Origin: JAJFVC01 sp039698075
GTDB lineage: Bacteria; Planctomycetota; Planctomycetia; Pirellulales; Thermoguttaceae
Assembly (NCBI GenBank): GCA_039698075.1
Contig: JBDKTJ010000074.1
Location: 1 to 64,000, forward strand
Direction of reading: 5' to 3'
Length of the DNA: 64,000 nucleotides
In this document: positions 1-8,191 of the stretch, in pieces
Layout of the letters: the number at the start of each line of letters is the position of its first letter
How positions within the stretch are numbered: the first letter of the stretch is position 1
Made by a program: the position numbers and the translations under genes
The notes under the pieces: generated by a model
What the model saw: the letters and a program-made list of their open reading frames with translations, nothing else
The model's database searches: none
What the model was told of the DNA's origin: nothing

Positions 1-5
1 GAACC

Positions 6-917
6 GTGCTCTCAAATCCTCAGCCAGTTTTTTCAGGCCCAACGACGGCTCGGCAAAAAGTGACCGCGAACGATTATCAACTGCTCGATTTTGGCGACGG
101 ACGCCGGTTGGAACGTTTTGGACCGGTTACGCTGGACCGGCCTTGCCCGGCGGCGGAACGGTTGTCGCCGACACGCCGCGAGCTTTGGCCGCAAGCGGAC
201 GCGAGATTCGAGGGGTGCGAAGACGAACGAGGCCGATGGGTCGACTGCCGCGAGACGCCCGATCGCTGGACGATCGCCATGGGGGCCTCGCGGTTGGAGT
301 TGAAACGGACCGAATTCGGGCATGTGGGCGTTTTTCCGGAACAGGCCGGCAATTGGACGTGGATTCGGCAGAATGTCTCTCCGCCGTTGAAAGTGTTGAA
401 CCTGTTTGCCTACACGGGCGGCAGCACGTTGGCGGCCGCGGCGGCCGGCGCCGAAGTGGTTCATGTGGACGCGGCAAAAAACGTTGTTGCTTGGGCCCGC
501 CGCAACGCGGAACTGTCCGGATTGTCCGCGGCCCCGATCCGGTGGATCGTGGAAGACGCGATGAAGTTCGTCCAGCGGGAGCTGCGGCGCGACAACCGTT
601 ACGATGCCGTGATTCTGGACCCGCCGAGCTACGGCCACGGCGCGCACGGCGAAGTCTGGCGACTGGCCAAGCACCTGCCGCGGTTGCTGTCGCTTTGCGC
701 CGAATTGACGGCCGGACGGTTCGCGTTCTTGTTGTTGACCTGCCACACGCCGGGGTACGACGCTGCGGTGTTGAGGGAGATGGTGCGGGAGGCGTTTGGA
801 GACGGCGGCGACCTGACCGCCCGACCCTTGGCGATTTCCACGACCGACGGGCGACCGTTGCCAAGCGGCGTCGTTGTGCGGATGGTTTCCGACTCGCGGT
901 TGCGGGGCGGCCGTTAA
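6..917 (+). CDS. Class I SAM-dependent methyltransferase, RlmI/RlmK C-terminal type
   Basis: This protein is likely to methylate RNA, by resemblance to the catalytic half of the 23S rRNA cytosine methyltransferases RlmI and RlmK. The SAM-binding motif NLFAYTGG lies near residue 132, followed by the acidic strand VHVDAAK and the catalytic-loop motif ILDPPSYGHG near residue 207. An N-terminal part of about 120 residues carries no PUA domain, so it is shorter than full RlmI. The start used is a GTG six bases from the window edge; the frame is still open there, so the true start may lie outside. A same-strand SpoU-type RNA methyltransferase follows about 130 bases later, which fits an RNA-modification neighbourhood. 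The fold is secure; the RNA target is unknown. Confidence 0.8.
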   Translation: MLSNPQPVFSGPTTARQKVTANDYQLLDFGDGRRLERFGPVTLDRPCPAAERLSPTRRELWPQADARFEGCEDERGRWVDCRETPDRWTIAMGASRLELKRTEFGHVGVFPEQAGNWTWIRQNVSPPLKVLNLFAYTGGSTLAAAAAGAEVVHVDAAKNVVAWARRNAELSGLSAAPIRWIVEDAMKFVQRELRRDNRYDAVILDPPSYGHGAHGEVWRLAKHLPRLLSLCAELTAGRFAFLLLTCHTPGYDAAVLREMVREAFGDGGDLTARPLAISTTDGRPLPSGVVVRMVSDSRLRGGR

Positions 918-918
918 T

Positions 919-934
919 ACTACAGCGCTGTAGT
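919..934. repeat. Perfect 16-base palindrome ACTACAGCGCTGTAGT
   Basis: The sequence ACTACAGCGCTGTAGT reads the same on both strands and begins two bases after the stop codon of the preceding methyltransferase. Symmetry continues outward to 916-937 with one mismatch. No T-run follows, so it is a poor intrinsic terminator. It could be an operator, a dispersed palindromic repeat or a transcript-end hairpin. A related partial motif, ACTACAACGCTG, occurs at about 3640 next to another repeat. Confidence 0.5.
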
Positions 935-1044
935 GTTAAATGGCGCGTGGTTGGACGGCGGCCATGGCAACGGAAGATGTTTTTGGCATAATAGATCGAG
1001 TGAACTGACGCGGATCGAACCATCCTCCTATCTCTGTTCTCACC

Positions 1045-1839
1045 ATGCCGCTTATCACGAGTCTGAAAAATCCGCGGGTTCAGGAAGCGGTTCGATTGCG
1101 AGACCGACGGCATCGGGAACAACAAGGGCGGACGCTGATCGACGGCGCGCGGGAGTTGCGTCGCGCCACGGCGGCCGGCGTTCGATTGCATGAGGCGTTC
1201 GTTTGTCCCGCGTTGTGCCAAAGCGACGACGCCCGGCATCTGTTGGCTGCGATTTCCGAATGTGGATGCCAAGCGTGGGAAGTTTCCGCCGCGGTTTTTG
1301 AAAAACTGGCGTTCGGTCAACGTGCTGAAGGAGTGCTCGGCGTGGCCGAGACGCCGCATCGGCCGCTGGACGAGCTTTCCGTTCCCGACAACGCCATCGT
1401 TGCGGTGTTGGAGGGCGTCGAAAAACCGGGCAACTTGGGTGCGGTGTTGCGCAGCGCCGATGCAACCGGGGTGGCCGCCGTCGTGGTGGCCGATGGCCGA
1501 ACCGATCTGTTCAACCCCAATGCGATTCGCGCCAGCCTGGGCACGATCTTTTCTATGCCGGTGTGCGAGTGCACCAGCCGCGAGGCGATGGCATGGCTCG
1601 GGGAGCGAGGCTTTTCGATTTATGCTGCGCGCGTGGACGGCGCCGTGCCTTACACGGACGTCGACTGCCGCGGCCCGACGGCGATCGTGTTGGGCAACGA
1701 GGCCAAAGGGCTTTCCGACGTTTGGACCGGTCTAAATGTTCAAGCCGTGCGGCTGCCAATGCTTGGCGTGGCCGACAGTCTGAATCTGTCGGTCACCGCT
1801 GCCGTGCTTTTTTACGAAGCGGTGCGGCAGCGAAGGTAA
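1045..1839 (+). CDS. TrmH/SpoU-family RNA 2'-O-methyltransferase
   Basis: This is a SPOUT-class (trefoil knot) RNA methyltransferase that would methylate ribose 2'-OH groups in rRNA or tRNA. The N-terminal 100 or so residues look like the substrate-binding domain, opening with MPLITSLKNPRV as is usual in this family. The three SpoU motifs follow: EGVEKPGNLGAVLRSADA near residue 119, IVLGNEAKGLSD near residue 212, and the knot motif with SLNLSVTAAVLFYE near the C-terminus. At 264 residues it has normal family length. The ATG start precedes the conserved N-terminus directly. It is the second RNA methyltransferase on this strand. The modified nucleotide cannot be read from sequence, so no gene symbol is given. 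Confidence 0.88.
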   Translation: MPLITSLKNPRVQEAVRLRDRRHREQQGRTLIDGARELRRATAAGVRLHEAFVCPALCQSDDARHLLAAISECGCQAWEVSAAVFEKLAFGQRAEGVLGVAETPHRPLDELSVPDNAIVAVLEGVEKPGNLGAVLRSADATGVAAVVVADGRTDLFNPNAIRASLGTIFSMPVCECTSREAMAWLGERGFSIYAARVDGAVPYTDVDCRGPTAIVLGNEAKGLSDVWTGLNVQAVRLPMLGVADSLNLSVTAAVLFYEAVRQRR

Positions 1840-1970
1840 GGCGGGTAATTTACGTAAGCTTTTCTGGATATTCCGCTTATTCCAAACTTGCCGACTGTAT
1901 CGCCCGATACTCAATCCTTGTGTGGACGTGAGATGCAAGAAAATCCCCGGCCAGGCAAGGAGACTGGGTC

Positions 1971-3059
1971 ATGAAAGCGTTCCTACCCAAAACTATTGCA
2001 GCGTTGATGATCATTGGGGTGACGAGTTTTTGGGAAGGGGCGGGAGCGTGGGCCCAGACGTCGTCCAACGCCGGCATCGTCCGACCGGAGTACGCGGATC
2101 AGTCCACCACGACGGGTTGTTCGTCGCAAGGCTGCGACAGTGCGTGTTCCCAACAGGAGCGAGCGACGTTTGGCGACTGGCTGTGGCCTTCCAACTACGG
2201 ATGTCCGTATTGGAGCGTCACGGCCGAGGCGACGGCGATGCAACGGTCCGCCCCTCGCAATCAACCGTTGTTTCGCCAGACGTTGTCGCAAACCGACCAG
2301 TTGAACGCGAAAGACTTGAACTTTCCCGTGTCGATGGGATTTCAGTTGAGCGCGATTCGCCACAATGTGGGCGGAAGCGGATGGGATTTGGAAGTGGCCT
2401 ACGCACAGATGGACGGATTTGAGACCGATTCCGACATTGCCGAGGCTTCCCGGATGATTTTGGACCGAAACAATGCGAGTTGGACCGTCCGGGATGCGGA
2501 AGCTCGATACAGTTCGGCCCTCTACAACGGCGAGATCAACGCTCATTATCAAGAAGACTGGCTGACCTTTTTGGTTGGTTTTCGCATGGGCCAGCTCAGC
2601 GAGCATTATTCCGGGCTCGGCAGCGATATCAGCACGGAATTGATCGATTCGGTAAGAACCGACACGCACAACCATTTTTACGGCATTCAGATTGGGGCGT
2701 TGGGCGAAGTGTACAACGACGGCGGTCCGTTGACGATCAATGCATTTTGCAAGGCCGGCGCCTACGACAATGTGGCCCAACAACACTATCAGCTTGCCAG
2801 CGGCGGTGATGTGTACGATCTGCGGATGGGGCATCGCGATCAGGCGATGTTCCTGGGCGAAGTGGGCGTGAAGGCCACGTACTCGGTCACAAAACGGTTG
2901 GCCGTTCATGCATCGGCGGAAGCGATGTGGCTGAGCGGCGTGGCCTTGGCGCCGGACCAAATCCGTGCGGTCGATCTGGTCAACGACACGACCTCAATCG
3001 ACACCTTCGGCACGGCGTTTTACTACGGCGGCGGCTTGGGAATCGAGTACCGATTCTGA
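1971..3059 (+). CDS. BBP7-like outer-membrane beta-barrel protein
   Basis: A secreted, probably outer-membrane protein of 362 residues. The N-terminus (about residues 1-28, ending near GAWAQ) is a signal peptide with a hydrophobic core. The mature part opens with a short Cys-containing stretch, then alternating aromatic and polar strands typical of a barrel, and it ends in GIEYRF, a terminal phenylalanine typical of outer-membrane barrels. The pattern (SVTAEATAMQRS, then a LNAKDLNF segment, then strand repeats) resembles the planctomycete BBP7 family. The start is set by AAGGAG nine bases before the ATG. It faces the next gene tail to tail. Ligand or transport role is unknown. Confidence 0.7.
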   Translation: MKAFLPKTIAALMIIGVTSFWEGAGAWAQTSSNAGIVRPEYADQSTTTGCSSQGCDSACSQQERATFGDWLWPSNYGCPYWSVTAEATAMQRSAPRNQPLFRQTLSQTDQLNAKDLNFPVSMGFQLSAIRHNVGGSGWDLEVAYAQMDGFETDSDIAEASRMILDRNNASWTVRDAEARYSSALYNGEINAHYQEDWLTFLVGFRMGQLSEHYSGLGSDISTELIDSVRTDTHNHFYGIQIGALGEVYNDGGPLTINAFCKAGAYDNVAQQHYQLASGGDVYDLRMGHRDQAMFLGEVGVKATYSVTKRLAVHASAEAMWLSGVALAPDQIRAVDLVNDTTSIDTFGTAFYYGGGLGIEYRF

Positions 3060-3083
3060 GTCACGACACGCTGAAGAGAGCGG

Positions 3084-3602
3084 TTACGGATTGCCGAGCA
3101 GTTCGTCCAGCGGCTGCGCGAAGCGGCGAAACTCGGCGGCTGGCATCGCCCAAGTGTCCCATCGTGGCGAAATGGGTTTTGCATGGGCGGCATAGTCGGA
3201 CAGCCGCACGGCGACGAATCCGTACCGCGAACCGCGAAACTCATACAACTGTTCGGCGCGAAGCGGCGATCGATCGCCTAGCACATCGTACGCAAAAACG
3301 AACAGCCCGCAAAAGGTTGGTCCAAACAACTGTTCCCATTGGGCCAGACTGCGCAAGTCGTCTCGCGTGGACCAGTTTTTCCAATATTGTTTTTGGATGT
3401 CGCCGGAGGGAAATCGCCGCCCTTTGACGTCGACCAACCAAGTCGACCGATCGGGCGACGAGACGATGAAGTCGAGGCTTTTGATGGACGCACCGTTGGC
3501 CAGCAGGCTTCGCCGGGCTTCGTCGACCGCAACATAAGGCGATCCGCGGCTTCTCAAAAACTCTTCGAACGCCGCTTCGTAATGATTGTCGCGATTGGCC
3601 AT
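3084..3602 (-). CDS. HYExAFE family protein
   Basis: A 172-residue protein whose N-terminus, NHYEAAFEEFL, contains the motif that names the HYExAFE family, known mainly from planctomycetes and without assigned function. The central part (residues about 45-65) has the pattern LDFIVSS then TWLVDVKGRRF, which resembles the catalytic core strand pair of PD-(D/E)XK-type nuclease folds; the D-x-K is visible, but that relation is inference. Further on lie aromatic motifs (YWKNW, LFVFAYD). No signal peptide or membrane segment is seen, so it is probably cytosolic. It converges with the barrel gene and lies next to a long inverted repeat. Confidence 0.75.
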   Translation of the reverse strand: MANRDNHYEAAFEEFLRSRGSPYVAVDEARRSLLANGASIKSLDFIVSSPDRSTWLVDVKGRRFPSGDIQKQYWKNWSTRDDLRSLAQWEQLFGPTFCGLFVFAYDVLGDRSPLRAEQLYEFRGSRYGFVAVRLSDYAAHAKPISPRWDTWAMPAAEFRRFAQPLDELLGNP

Positions 3603-3655
3603 GACTTCTGTGGGGCAGGTTGGACAATCCGTTCTACCACTACAACGCTGGGGTT

Positions 3656-3838
3656 ACCACGGAGACACGGAGAACGCTGAGACAGAAGGGCGAAAGGGAT
3701 AAGAACTTATGACCATGGCGCCGTTCTCGGAAATGCGACGACCTTGCACAGGGGTGCGACGTGCGCCACGCGCGCCAGATGGCGGCCTGCAAGAGCACAT
3801 TCTTTTCTGCTTCTCGGTGTTCTCCGTGTCTCCGTGGT
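3656..3838. repeat. Inverted-repeat element with CCACGGAGACACGGAGAA arms
   Basis: The left arm at 3656-3682 begins ACCACGGAGACACGGAGAAC; the right arm at 3812-3838 is its reverse complement, with perfect pairing over 20 bases and partial pairing beyond. The 129 bases between the arms hold no convincing gene. CCACGGAGACACGGAGAA-type words are known to me as dispersed repeats in several bacterial genomes. The layout (paired arms, short non-coding core, lying between two genes) is like a non-autonomous repeat or a transcript hairpin. It separates the HYExAFE gene from the end of hisS. Confidence 0.6.
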
Positions 3839-3864
3839 GAGTTTCCTACATGCCCGCTGTGGTC

Positions 3865-5208
3865 CTACGACCCCAAAATTTGTTTCACCTCCGCCACGAT
3901 TTCGGCTGCGTCCGATGCGAGCGGCACGTCGCGTTTTTCACCGGTCTGGAGATTTTTGACCTGACACACTCCGCGATCGAACTCGTCGCCACCGGCGATC
4001 AGAGCGATTCGGAACCCGCGTCGATCGGCATATTTTAGTTGTTGGCCGAGTTTTTTGGAATCCGGGAAAACCTCGACCCCGATGCCCGCGGCTCGCAGCG
4101 AGGACGCCAATCGCAGATAGTCGGCCAGACGGTTCGGATCGAAAAACGGAATGAACACCGGGGCAGGAGTGGAAACCTTTTCGATCATCCCGAGTTCTTC
4201 CATCGCCGCCAACAGCCGGTCGAGGCCCAACGAGGCCCCGATGCCCGGCAGTTCTTGGGACGTAAAAAGCCCTGCCAGGTTGTCGTACCGTCCGCCGGAG
4301 CAGACGCTGCCGATGCCGGGCAGCTTGTCCAAAAATGTCTCGACGATGGTGCCGGTGTAATAGTCCAATCCGCGGGCGATCGACACGTCGAGCTTGATCC
4401 GCTCGGGCGCCACGCCGCCGGCGGCCGCTCCGTCGAGAACCTGTTGCAGCTTTGCGACGCCCGACTGCCCGGTTTCGCTGCCGACCACCAAGGAGTCAAG
4501 CTGCCGAAGCACGGCGTCGTTGTCGCCGGAGATTTTGGAGAGTTGCAGAATGTCTTGAGCCTGCTCGGATGACAGCCCGGCTTGCGCGATCATCTCTTGA
4601 GCGACCGCCTCGGGTCCGATCTTGCCGAGTTTGTCCAAGGCCCGCAACACGGCCGTTGCCCGATCGGCCAGACGGAGCCGTTCCAACAGCCCGGTCAACA
4701 CCATGCGGTTGTTCAATCGGATCGTAAAATCTTCGAACCCCAAAGCGTGAAACAGATCGTGAATGACCAGCACCGTTTCGATGTCGGCGGCGATCGATCG
4801 GGTGCCAATCGTGTCGAAGTCGCATTGCATGAACTCGCGGTAGCGGCCGCGCTGGGTGTTTTCACCTCGCCAGACCGAGGCGATGTGATAGCGCTTCAAG
4901 GGGATGCCGAGCTCGCCGACGTGTTGGGCGGCGAATCGAGCCAGGGGGACCGTCAGGTCGAACCGCAGGCCGACCCAGCGACCGCCATGATCTTGAAACT
5001 TGTAAAGCTGTTTGTCGGTTTCGTCGCTGCCCTTGCCGGAGAGAATGTCGAGATATTCGAGAGCCGGGGTGTCGATCGGGCTGAACCCATACGAACGATA
5101 GACCCGCCGGGCCGTGTCGATCAGCCGTTCGCGCGGGATCATCGCCTCGGGCAGATAATCGCGAAAACCCTTCAATGTGCGCGGTTCAATGCGTTTGGAG
5201 TCGCTCAT
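3865..5208 (-). CDS. hisS: Histidyl-tRNA synthetase
   Basis: Class II aminoacyl-tRNA synthetase that charges tRNA-His in the cytosol. At 447 residues it matches the usual length. Visible class II and HisRS motifs are: the motif 2 region with LRFDLTVPLARF (about residues 77-88) and RGENTQRGRYREFMQCDFD; the histidine-specific ARGLDYYTG (near residue 279) and GGRYDNL; and motif 3 GIGASLGLDRL. The anticodon-binding domain occupies the last 100 or so residues. The ATG start overlaps the stop of the upstream YkgJ-type gene by four bases (ATGA), so the two genes are probably co-transcribed and translationally coupled. Confidence 0.97.
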   Translation of the reverse strand: MSDSKRIEPRTLKGFRDYLPEAMIPRERLIDTARRVYRSYGFSPIDTPALEYLDILSGKGSDETDKQLYKFQDHGGRWVGLRFDLTVPLARFAAQHVGELGIPLKRYHIASVWRGENTQRGRYREFMQCDFDTIGTRSIAADIETVLVIHDLFHALGFEDFTIRLNNRMVLTGLLERLRLADRATAVLRALDKLGKIGPEAVAQEMIAQAGLSSEQAQDILQLSKISGDNDAVLRQLDSLVVGSETGQSGVAKLQQVLDGAAAGGVAPERIKLDVSIARGLDYYTGTIVETFLDKLPGIGSVCSGGRYDNLAGLFTSQELPGIGASLGLDRLLAAMEELGMIEKVSTPAPVFIPFFDPNRLADYLRLASSLRAAGIGVEVFPDSKKLGQQLKYADRRGFRIALIAGGDEFDRGVCQVKNLQTGEKRDVPLASDAAEIVAEVKQILGS

Positions 5209-5696
5209 GTTTTTGTTCGTTTCTTGCTCTTGACCGTCGTTGGGGGCTTTTTGCGGCTACACTTCTTTTTTCCGCGATAACGACGTTCAAAATACTCTTT
5301 TTCGTATTGTTCGACTTGTTCCGGGCTGTCCCAATACATTTCGTAGGTCCAGTCGTCGTCGTATTCGCAGTTGTCGGTCACGTAGTCGCGGCAGATCTGA
5401 GGCCGACGGTCGTAAATGCCGCACCGATGGTCTTTACGCAGGTGTTTGCAGGGAGTCTGCACCAGCAGATACCAGGCCCGATCTTCGACGAACACGGCCA
5501 CATGTTCGTGCAACAAAAACCAGCGAAGGTGGTCAAAGTCGGCTCGGGTGGTCGGTTTGTCGATTCCCAGGGCAAAATACCGGCAGCACTTGGCGGTGCA
5601 ATAGCTGCAAAGGTGTTCACCGGCCGGGACTTCATGACGGGGTGGTTTTCGTTTTGAGCGGGGTGTTGATAAGATGGTCGAAGCGGCTTTAGGCAC
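5205..5696 (-). CDS. YkgJ-family cysteine-cluster protein
   Basis: A small cytosolic protein of 163 residues with the zinc/iron-chelating cysteine-cluster pattern of the YkgJ (UPF0153) family: CSYCTAKCCRYFA near residues 30-42, then PCKHLRKDHRCGIYDRRPQICRDY near residues 80-105. Eight or more cysteines sit in the conserved spacing. The tail is strongly basic (KKKCSRKKPP and on), which could bind nucleic acid or simply be a flexible end. It is the first gene of a two-gene unit with hisS, overlapping by four bases. The family has no established reaction; a metal-binding role is known only from the pattern. Confidence 0.82.
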   Translation of the reverse strand: MPKAASTILSTPRSKRKPPRHEVPAGEHLCSYCTAKCCRYFALGIDKPTTRADFDHLRWFLLHEHVAVFVEDRAWYLLVQTPCKHLRKDHRCGIYDRRPQICRDYVTDNCEYDDDWTYEMYWDSPEQVEQYEKEYFERRYRGKKKCSRKKPPTTVKSKKRTKT

Positions 5697-5849
5697 GAAA
5701 TTTGCTCCCCTCTTTTTCTCGGTTGTTTCATTCTCGTTGAACCTCCCAGCCTAACAAACCGCCGGAGCTACGAAAAGGGGAATGCCGCTGTTTTGAGCGT
5801 CCGACGACGAGAGTTTACGCAGTTTGATTGTAGAAAAGCCCCCTCAAAT

Positions 5850-6569
5850 ATGAAAAAAGAAGTCTTGATTTTACGCCACATGGTCCACGAAGCGGGCGGG
5901 ACGCTCGAAGAGGCCCTGGCCCGTGCGAAACTCGACTTCCGCTACGTCGACCTCTATCGGTCGGCGCCTGACCAGTTGCCGTTCGATCGAGCGTCGAGCC
6001 TGATCGTGTTGGGTGGCGCGATGAACGTCGATCAGGTCGAGCAGTACCCGTTCTTGGCGAATGAAACCCGATGGATCCAGCAGGCGATGTCCGCCAAGCT
6101 GCCCGTGTTGGGCGTGTGTCTCGGCGCACAGTTGTTGGCCAAAAGCCTTGGGGCCAAAGTCTATCCAAACTCGGTCAAAGAGATTGGTTGGCATCCGGTT
6201 GAGTTCACAGCGGCTGCCGCCGGCGATCCGTTATTCGCCCAGCAAGGCGAGCGGATTGTCTTTCAGTGGCACGGCGACACGTTTGATCTGCCGATCGGTG
6301 CGACCCTGTTGGCCCGAAGCCGCACCTGCAAACACCAGGCGTTTCGTTTCGGCCGGCTCGCCTATGGGCTGCAATTCCATATCGAAATGACCGCGACGAT
6401 GATCGACTCGTGGCTCAAGGACACGGAAAATTGCCAAGAGTTGGCCGAATTGGACTACGTCGATCCGCAGACCATCCGAACGCTGACGCCGAGATGGCTG
6501 CCAGGCCTACAAACGCTCGCGGCGGATATTTTGGGACGATTCGCCGCGTTGGTCCGCCGTGTGAGTTAG
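5850..6569 (+). CDS. Class I glutamine amidotransferase-like protein
   Basis: A 239-residue stand-alone GATase1 domain related to the glutaminase part of GMP synthase. The nucleophile elbow GVCLGAQLLA carries the catalytic Cys, and the YGLQFHIEMT segment supplies the His-x-Glu of the triad. Other conserved features are LIVLGGAMNV, near the oxyanion region, and FQWHGDTF. The start chosen is the ATG followed by MKKEVLILRH, where family similarity begins; an in-frame codon 57 bases upstream would add an unlikely leader. No synthetase domain or partner is adjacent, so the ammonia acceptor is unknown; some such proteins act on gamma-glutamyl compounds instead. It converges with a small membrane-protein gene, overlapping it by four bases. 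Confidence 0.85.
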   Translation: MKKEVLILRHMVHEAGGTLEEALARAKLDFRYVDLYRSAPDQLPFDRASSLIVLGGAMNVDQVEQYPFLANETRWIQQAMSAKLPVLGVCLGAQLLAKSLGAKVYPNSVKEIGWHPVEFTAAAAGDPLFAQQGERIVFQWHGDTFDLPIGATLLARSRTCKHQAFRFGRLAYGLQFHIEMTATMIDSWLKDTENCQELAELDYVDPQTIRTLTPRWLPGLQTLAADILGRFAALVRRVS

Positions 6570-6799
6570 TTTCCCACCAAACTGACTTCCAGATCGGCGG
6601 AGTCGCTCTCGACTTGGAGAAAAACCACCTTTTGCGTCGGTGCGAGCGTCGGCGTCCTCACGTTCGTGAGACCTCGCGAGGGGATACTGTTTGAAGGCTG
6701 CCCGCAATAATTCACCCGATCGACGGTCAGCACCGCCAAAACGACCAATAAAACAGCGCCGGTTAACAAAAAAGAAGCACGAGCGAGGAGGGACGTCAT
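6566..6799 (-). CDS. Small single-pass membrane protein, unknown
   Basis: A 77-residue protein with one hydrophobic segment (about residues 8-26, ASFLLTGAVLLVVLAVLTV) followed by a hydrophilic domain of some 45 residues, probably outside the cytoplasmic membrane. I recognise no family. Support for it being real: a GGAG site eight bases before the ATG, an AT-rich stretch upstream (about 6812-6842) suitable for a promoter, and codon use like its neighbours. It ends four bases inside the convergent amidotransferase gene. Confidence 0.5.
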   Translation of the reverse strand: MTSLLARASFLLTGAVLLVVLAVLTVDRVNYCGQPSNSIPSRGLTNVRTPTLAPTQKVVFLQVESDSADLEVSLVGN

Positions 6800-7144
6800 G
6801 GGGCAGTCTCCATTAATTTAATCTCTTTATTTTAATTAAGTCCCCCAGAATCTCAAGCGAAAAGTCGACTTCCGTCCAGACCGTCAAAACCGACGCATTG
6901 GGAACAATCCGCCTTTTTGGATTATCGTCTTTTTCTGAGCAGATTTCTACCGTGGCTTGACAAGGGGGCCACTTGCCGGAGAATGGCGGTTCAACGATTT
7001 TGGAGCATGGTTCGCGGCCCTTTCCGAATCAATCAACTTGGAAAGTCTTCGGGGGCGCAACGGTAGGGAACGACAGCCGGCGGCAAATGTCGCGGTCCGG
7101 AGGGCCCCCCCGAAGGCTTTTCGTTCGTTCCGCATCACATCATT
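6800..7144. other. Intergenic region without a recognised gene
   Basis: This stretch lies between the divergent small membrane-protein gene and folK. Its left end is markedly AT-rich (TTAATTTAATCTC through TTTTAATTAAG at about 6813-6840), which fits a promoter for the leftward gene. The rest has short open frames on the plus strand, none with a ribosome site or a recognisable product. No clear hairpin terminator is seen. Confidence 0.5.
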
Positions 7145-8191
7145 ATGTCCGTCGGTCTGATCGCTTTGGGTTCGAATCAGGGGGATCGGCGGGCGACGCT
7201 GGAAGCCGCGGTGGCACAAATGGCCCGGCATCCGCAAATCACCGTTGCGGCGGTCAGCGGCTGGCGTGAAACGACGCCCATCGGCGGACCCGTCGGCCAG
7301 CCGAGGTTTCTCAACGGCGCCGTACGAATCGATACGTCGCTTGAGCCGCGTGGGCTTTTGAGCTTTCTGCAGCAGGTGGAGACCGATTGGGGGCGGTGTC
7401 GCGAGGAGCCGTGGGGGCCTCGGACGCTTGACCTGGATTTGTTGCTTTACGACTTTCAGGTGTTGGACGAGCCGGGGCTGGTCGTGCCGCATCCGCGAAT
7501 GGCGTGGCGGCGGTTCGTCTTGGAGCCGGCGGCCGAGGTGGCCGGCGCGATGGTCCATCCGATGATCGGCTGGACGGTTGCCCAACTGCTGGACCATCTG
7601 AACACGGCGCGACCCTATGTGGCGGTGACCGGCCCGATCGGCGTCGGCAAAACGCATCTGGCCCAGCGGCTGGCCGTTGCGACACCCAACAGCCGGCTGG
7701 TTCTTGAACAGCCGGATTGGGATCGACTCGACGCATTTTATGCCGATCCGTCTGGTCTTGGACTTGCGACGGAGTTAGAATTCCTCGAACACCGGTCACG
7801 ACTGCTGGCTGGCGGCGGACCCGATTGGAGCGAATCTCACTGGGCGGTCAGCGATTTTTGGTTCGACCAGTCAGCGGCTTTCGCTCGGGCGTGGTTGCCG
7901 AAATCGCAACAGCCGGCGTTTTTCGAGCGATTCGAGGCTTTACGCGGCACGGTGGTTGCGCCGAAACTGATCGTACGGCTTGATGCGACGCCCGGCGAAT
8001 TGCTGAGCCGTGTGCGACGACGCGGTCGATCGTGCGAGCGACGGCTGACCGAAGACCAATTGGATCGGATTCGGCGTTCGGTCCGAGAAGAAACCGAGCG
8101 GCGCGGGCTAGGGCCGGTGTTGCGTGCCGACGCCGGCGATCCGGAATCCGTTTTTCAACAAGCGCTTGCTGCGTTGCGAGCGATGGAATAA
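7145..8191 (+). CDS. folK: FolK fused to a deoxynucleoside kinase-like domain
   Basis: A two-domain protein of 348 residues. Residues 1 to about 155 form 6-hydroxymethyl-7,8-dihydropterin pyrophosphokinase, a folate-biosynthesis enzyme: LIALGSNQGDRRATL at the start, RFLNGAVRI, and the signature GPRTLDLDLLLYD near residue 91. Residues about 158 to 348 look like a deoxynucleoside kinase: P-loop GPIGVGKTHLA near residue 163, an SDFWFDQSAAFAR segment like the family's substrate-side motif, and an RxxxRGRxxER lid near residue 298. Each domain alone would be normal in length. It is followed without any gap by panC (stop codon directly abutting the next ATG), so they are probably one operon. Confidence 0.9.
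   Translation: MSVGLIALGSNQGDRRATLEAAVAQMARHPQITVAAVSGWRETTPIGGPVGQPRFLNGAVRIDTSLEPRGLLSFLQQVETDWGRCREEPWGPRTLDLDLLLYDFQVLDEPGLVVPHPRMAWRRFVLEPAAEVAGAMVHPMIGWTVAQLLDHLNTARPYVAVTGPIGVGKTHLAQRLAVATPNSRLVLEQPDWDRLDAFYADPSGLGLATELEFLEHRSRLLAGGGPDWSESHWAVSDFWFDQSAAFARAWLPKSQQPAFFERFEALRGTVVAPKLIVRLDATPGELLSRVRRRGRSCERRLTEDQLDRIRRSVREETERRGLGPVLRADAGDPESVFQQALAALRAME

Noticed and set aside
127..1359. 410-codon open frame on the minus strand across the first two methyltransferase genes
   Set aside because: It is Arg/Pro-rich, lacks any domain, and shadows two genes with clear motifs on the plus strand. This is the usual effect of GC-rich codon use.
6957..7269. Two short plus-strand frames upstream of folK
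   Set aside because: They overlap each other and folK, lack ribosome sites, and have shadow-like composition.
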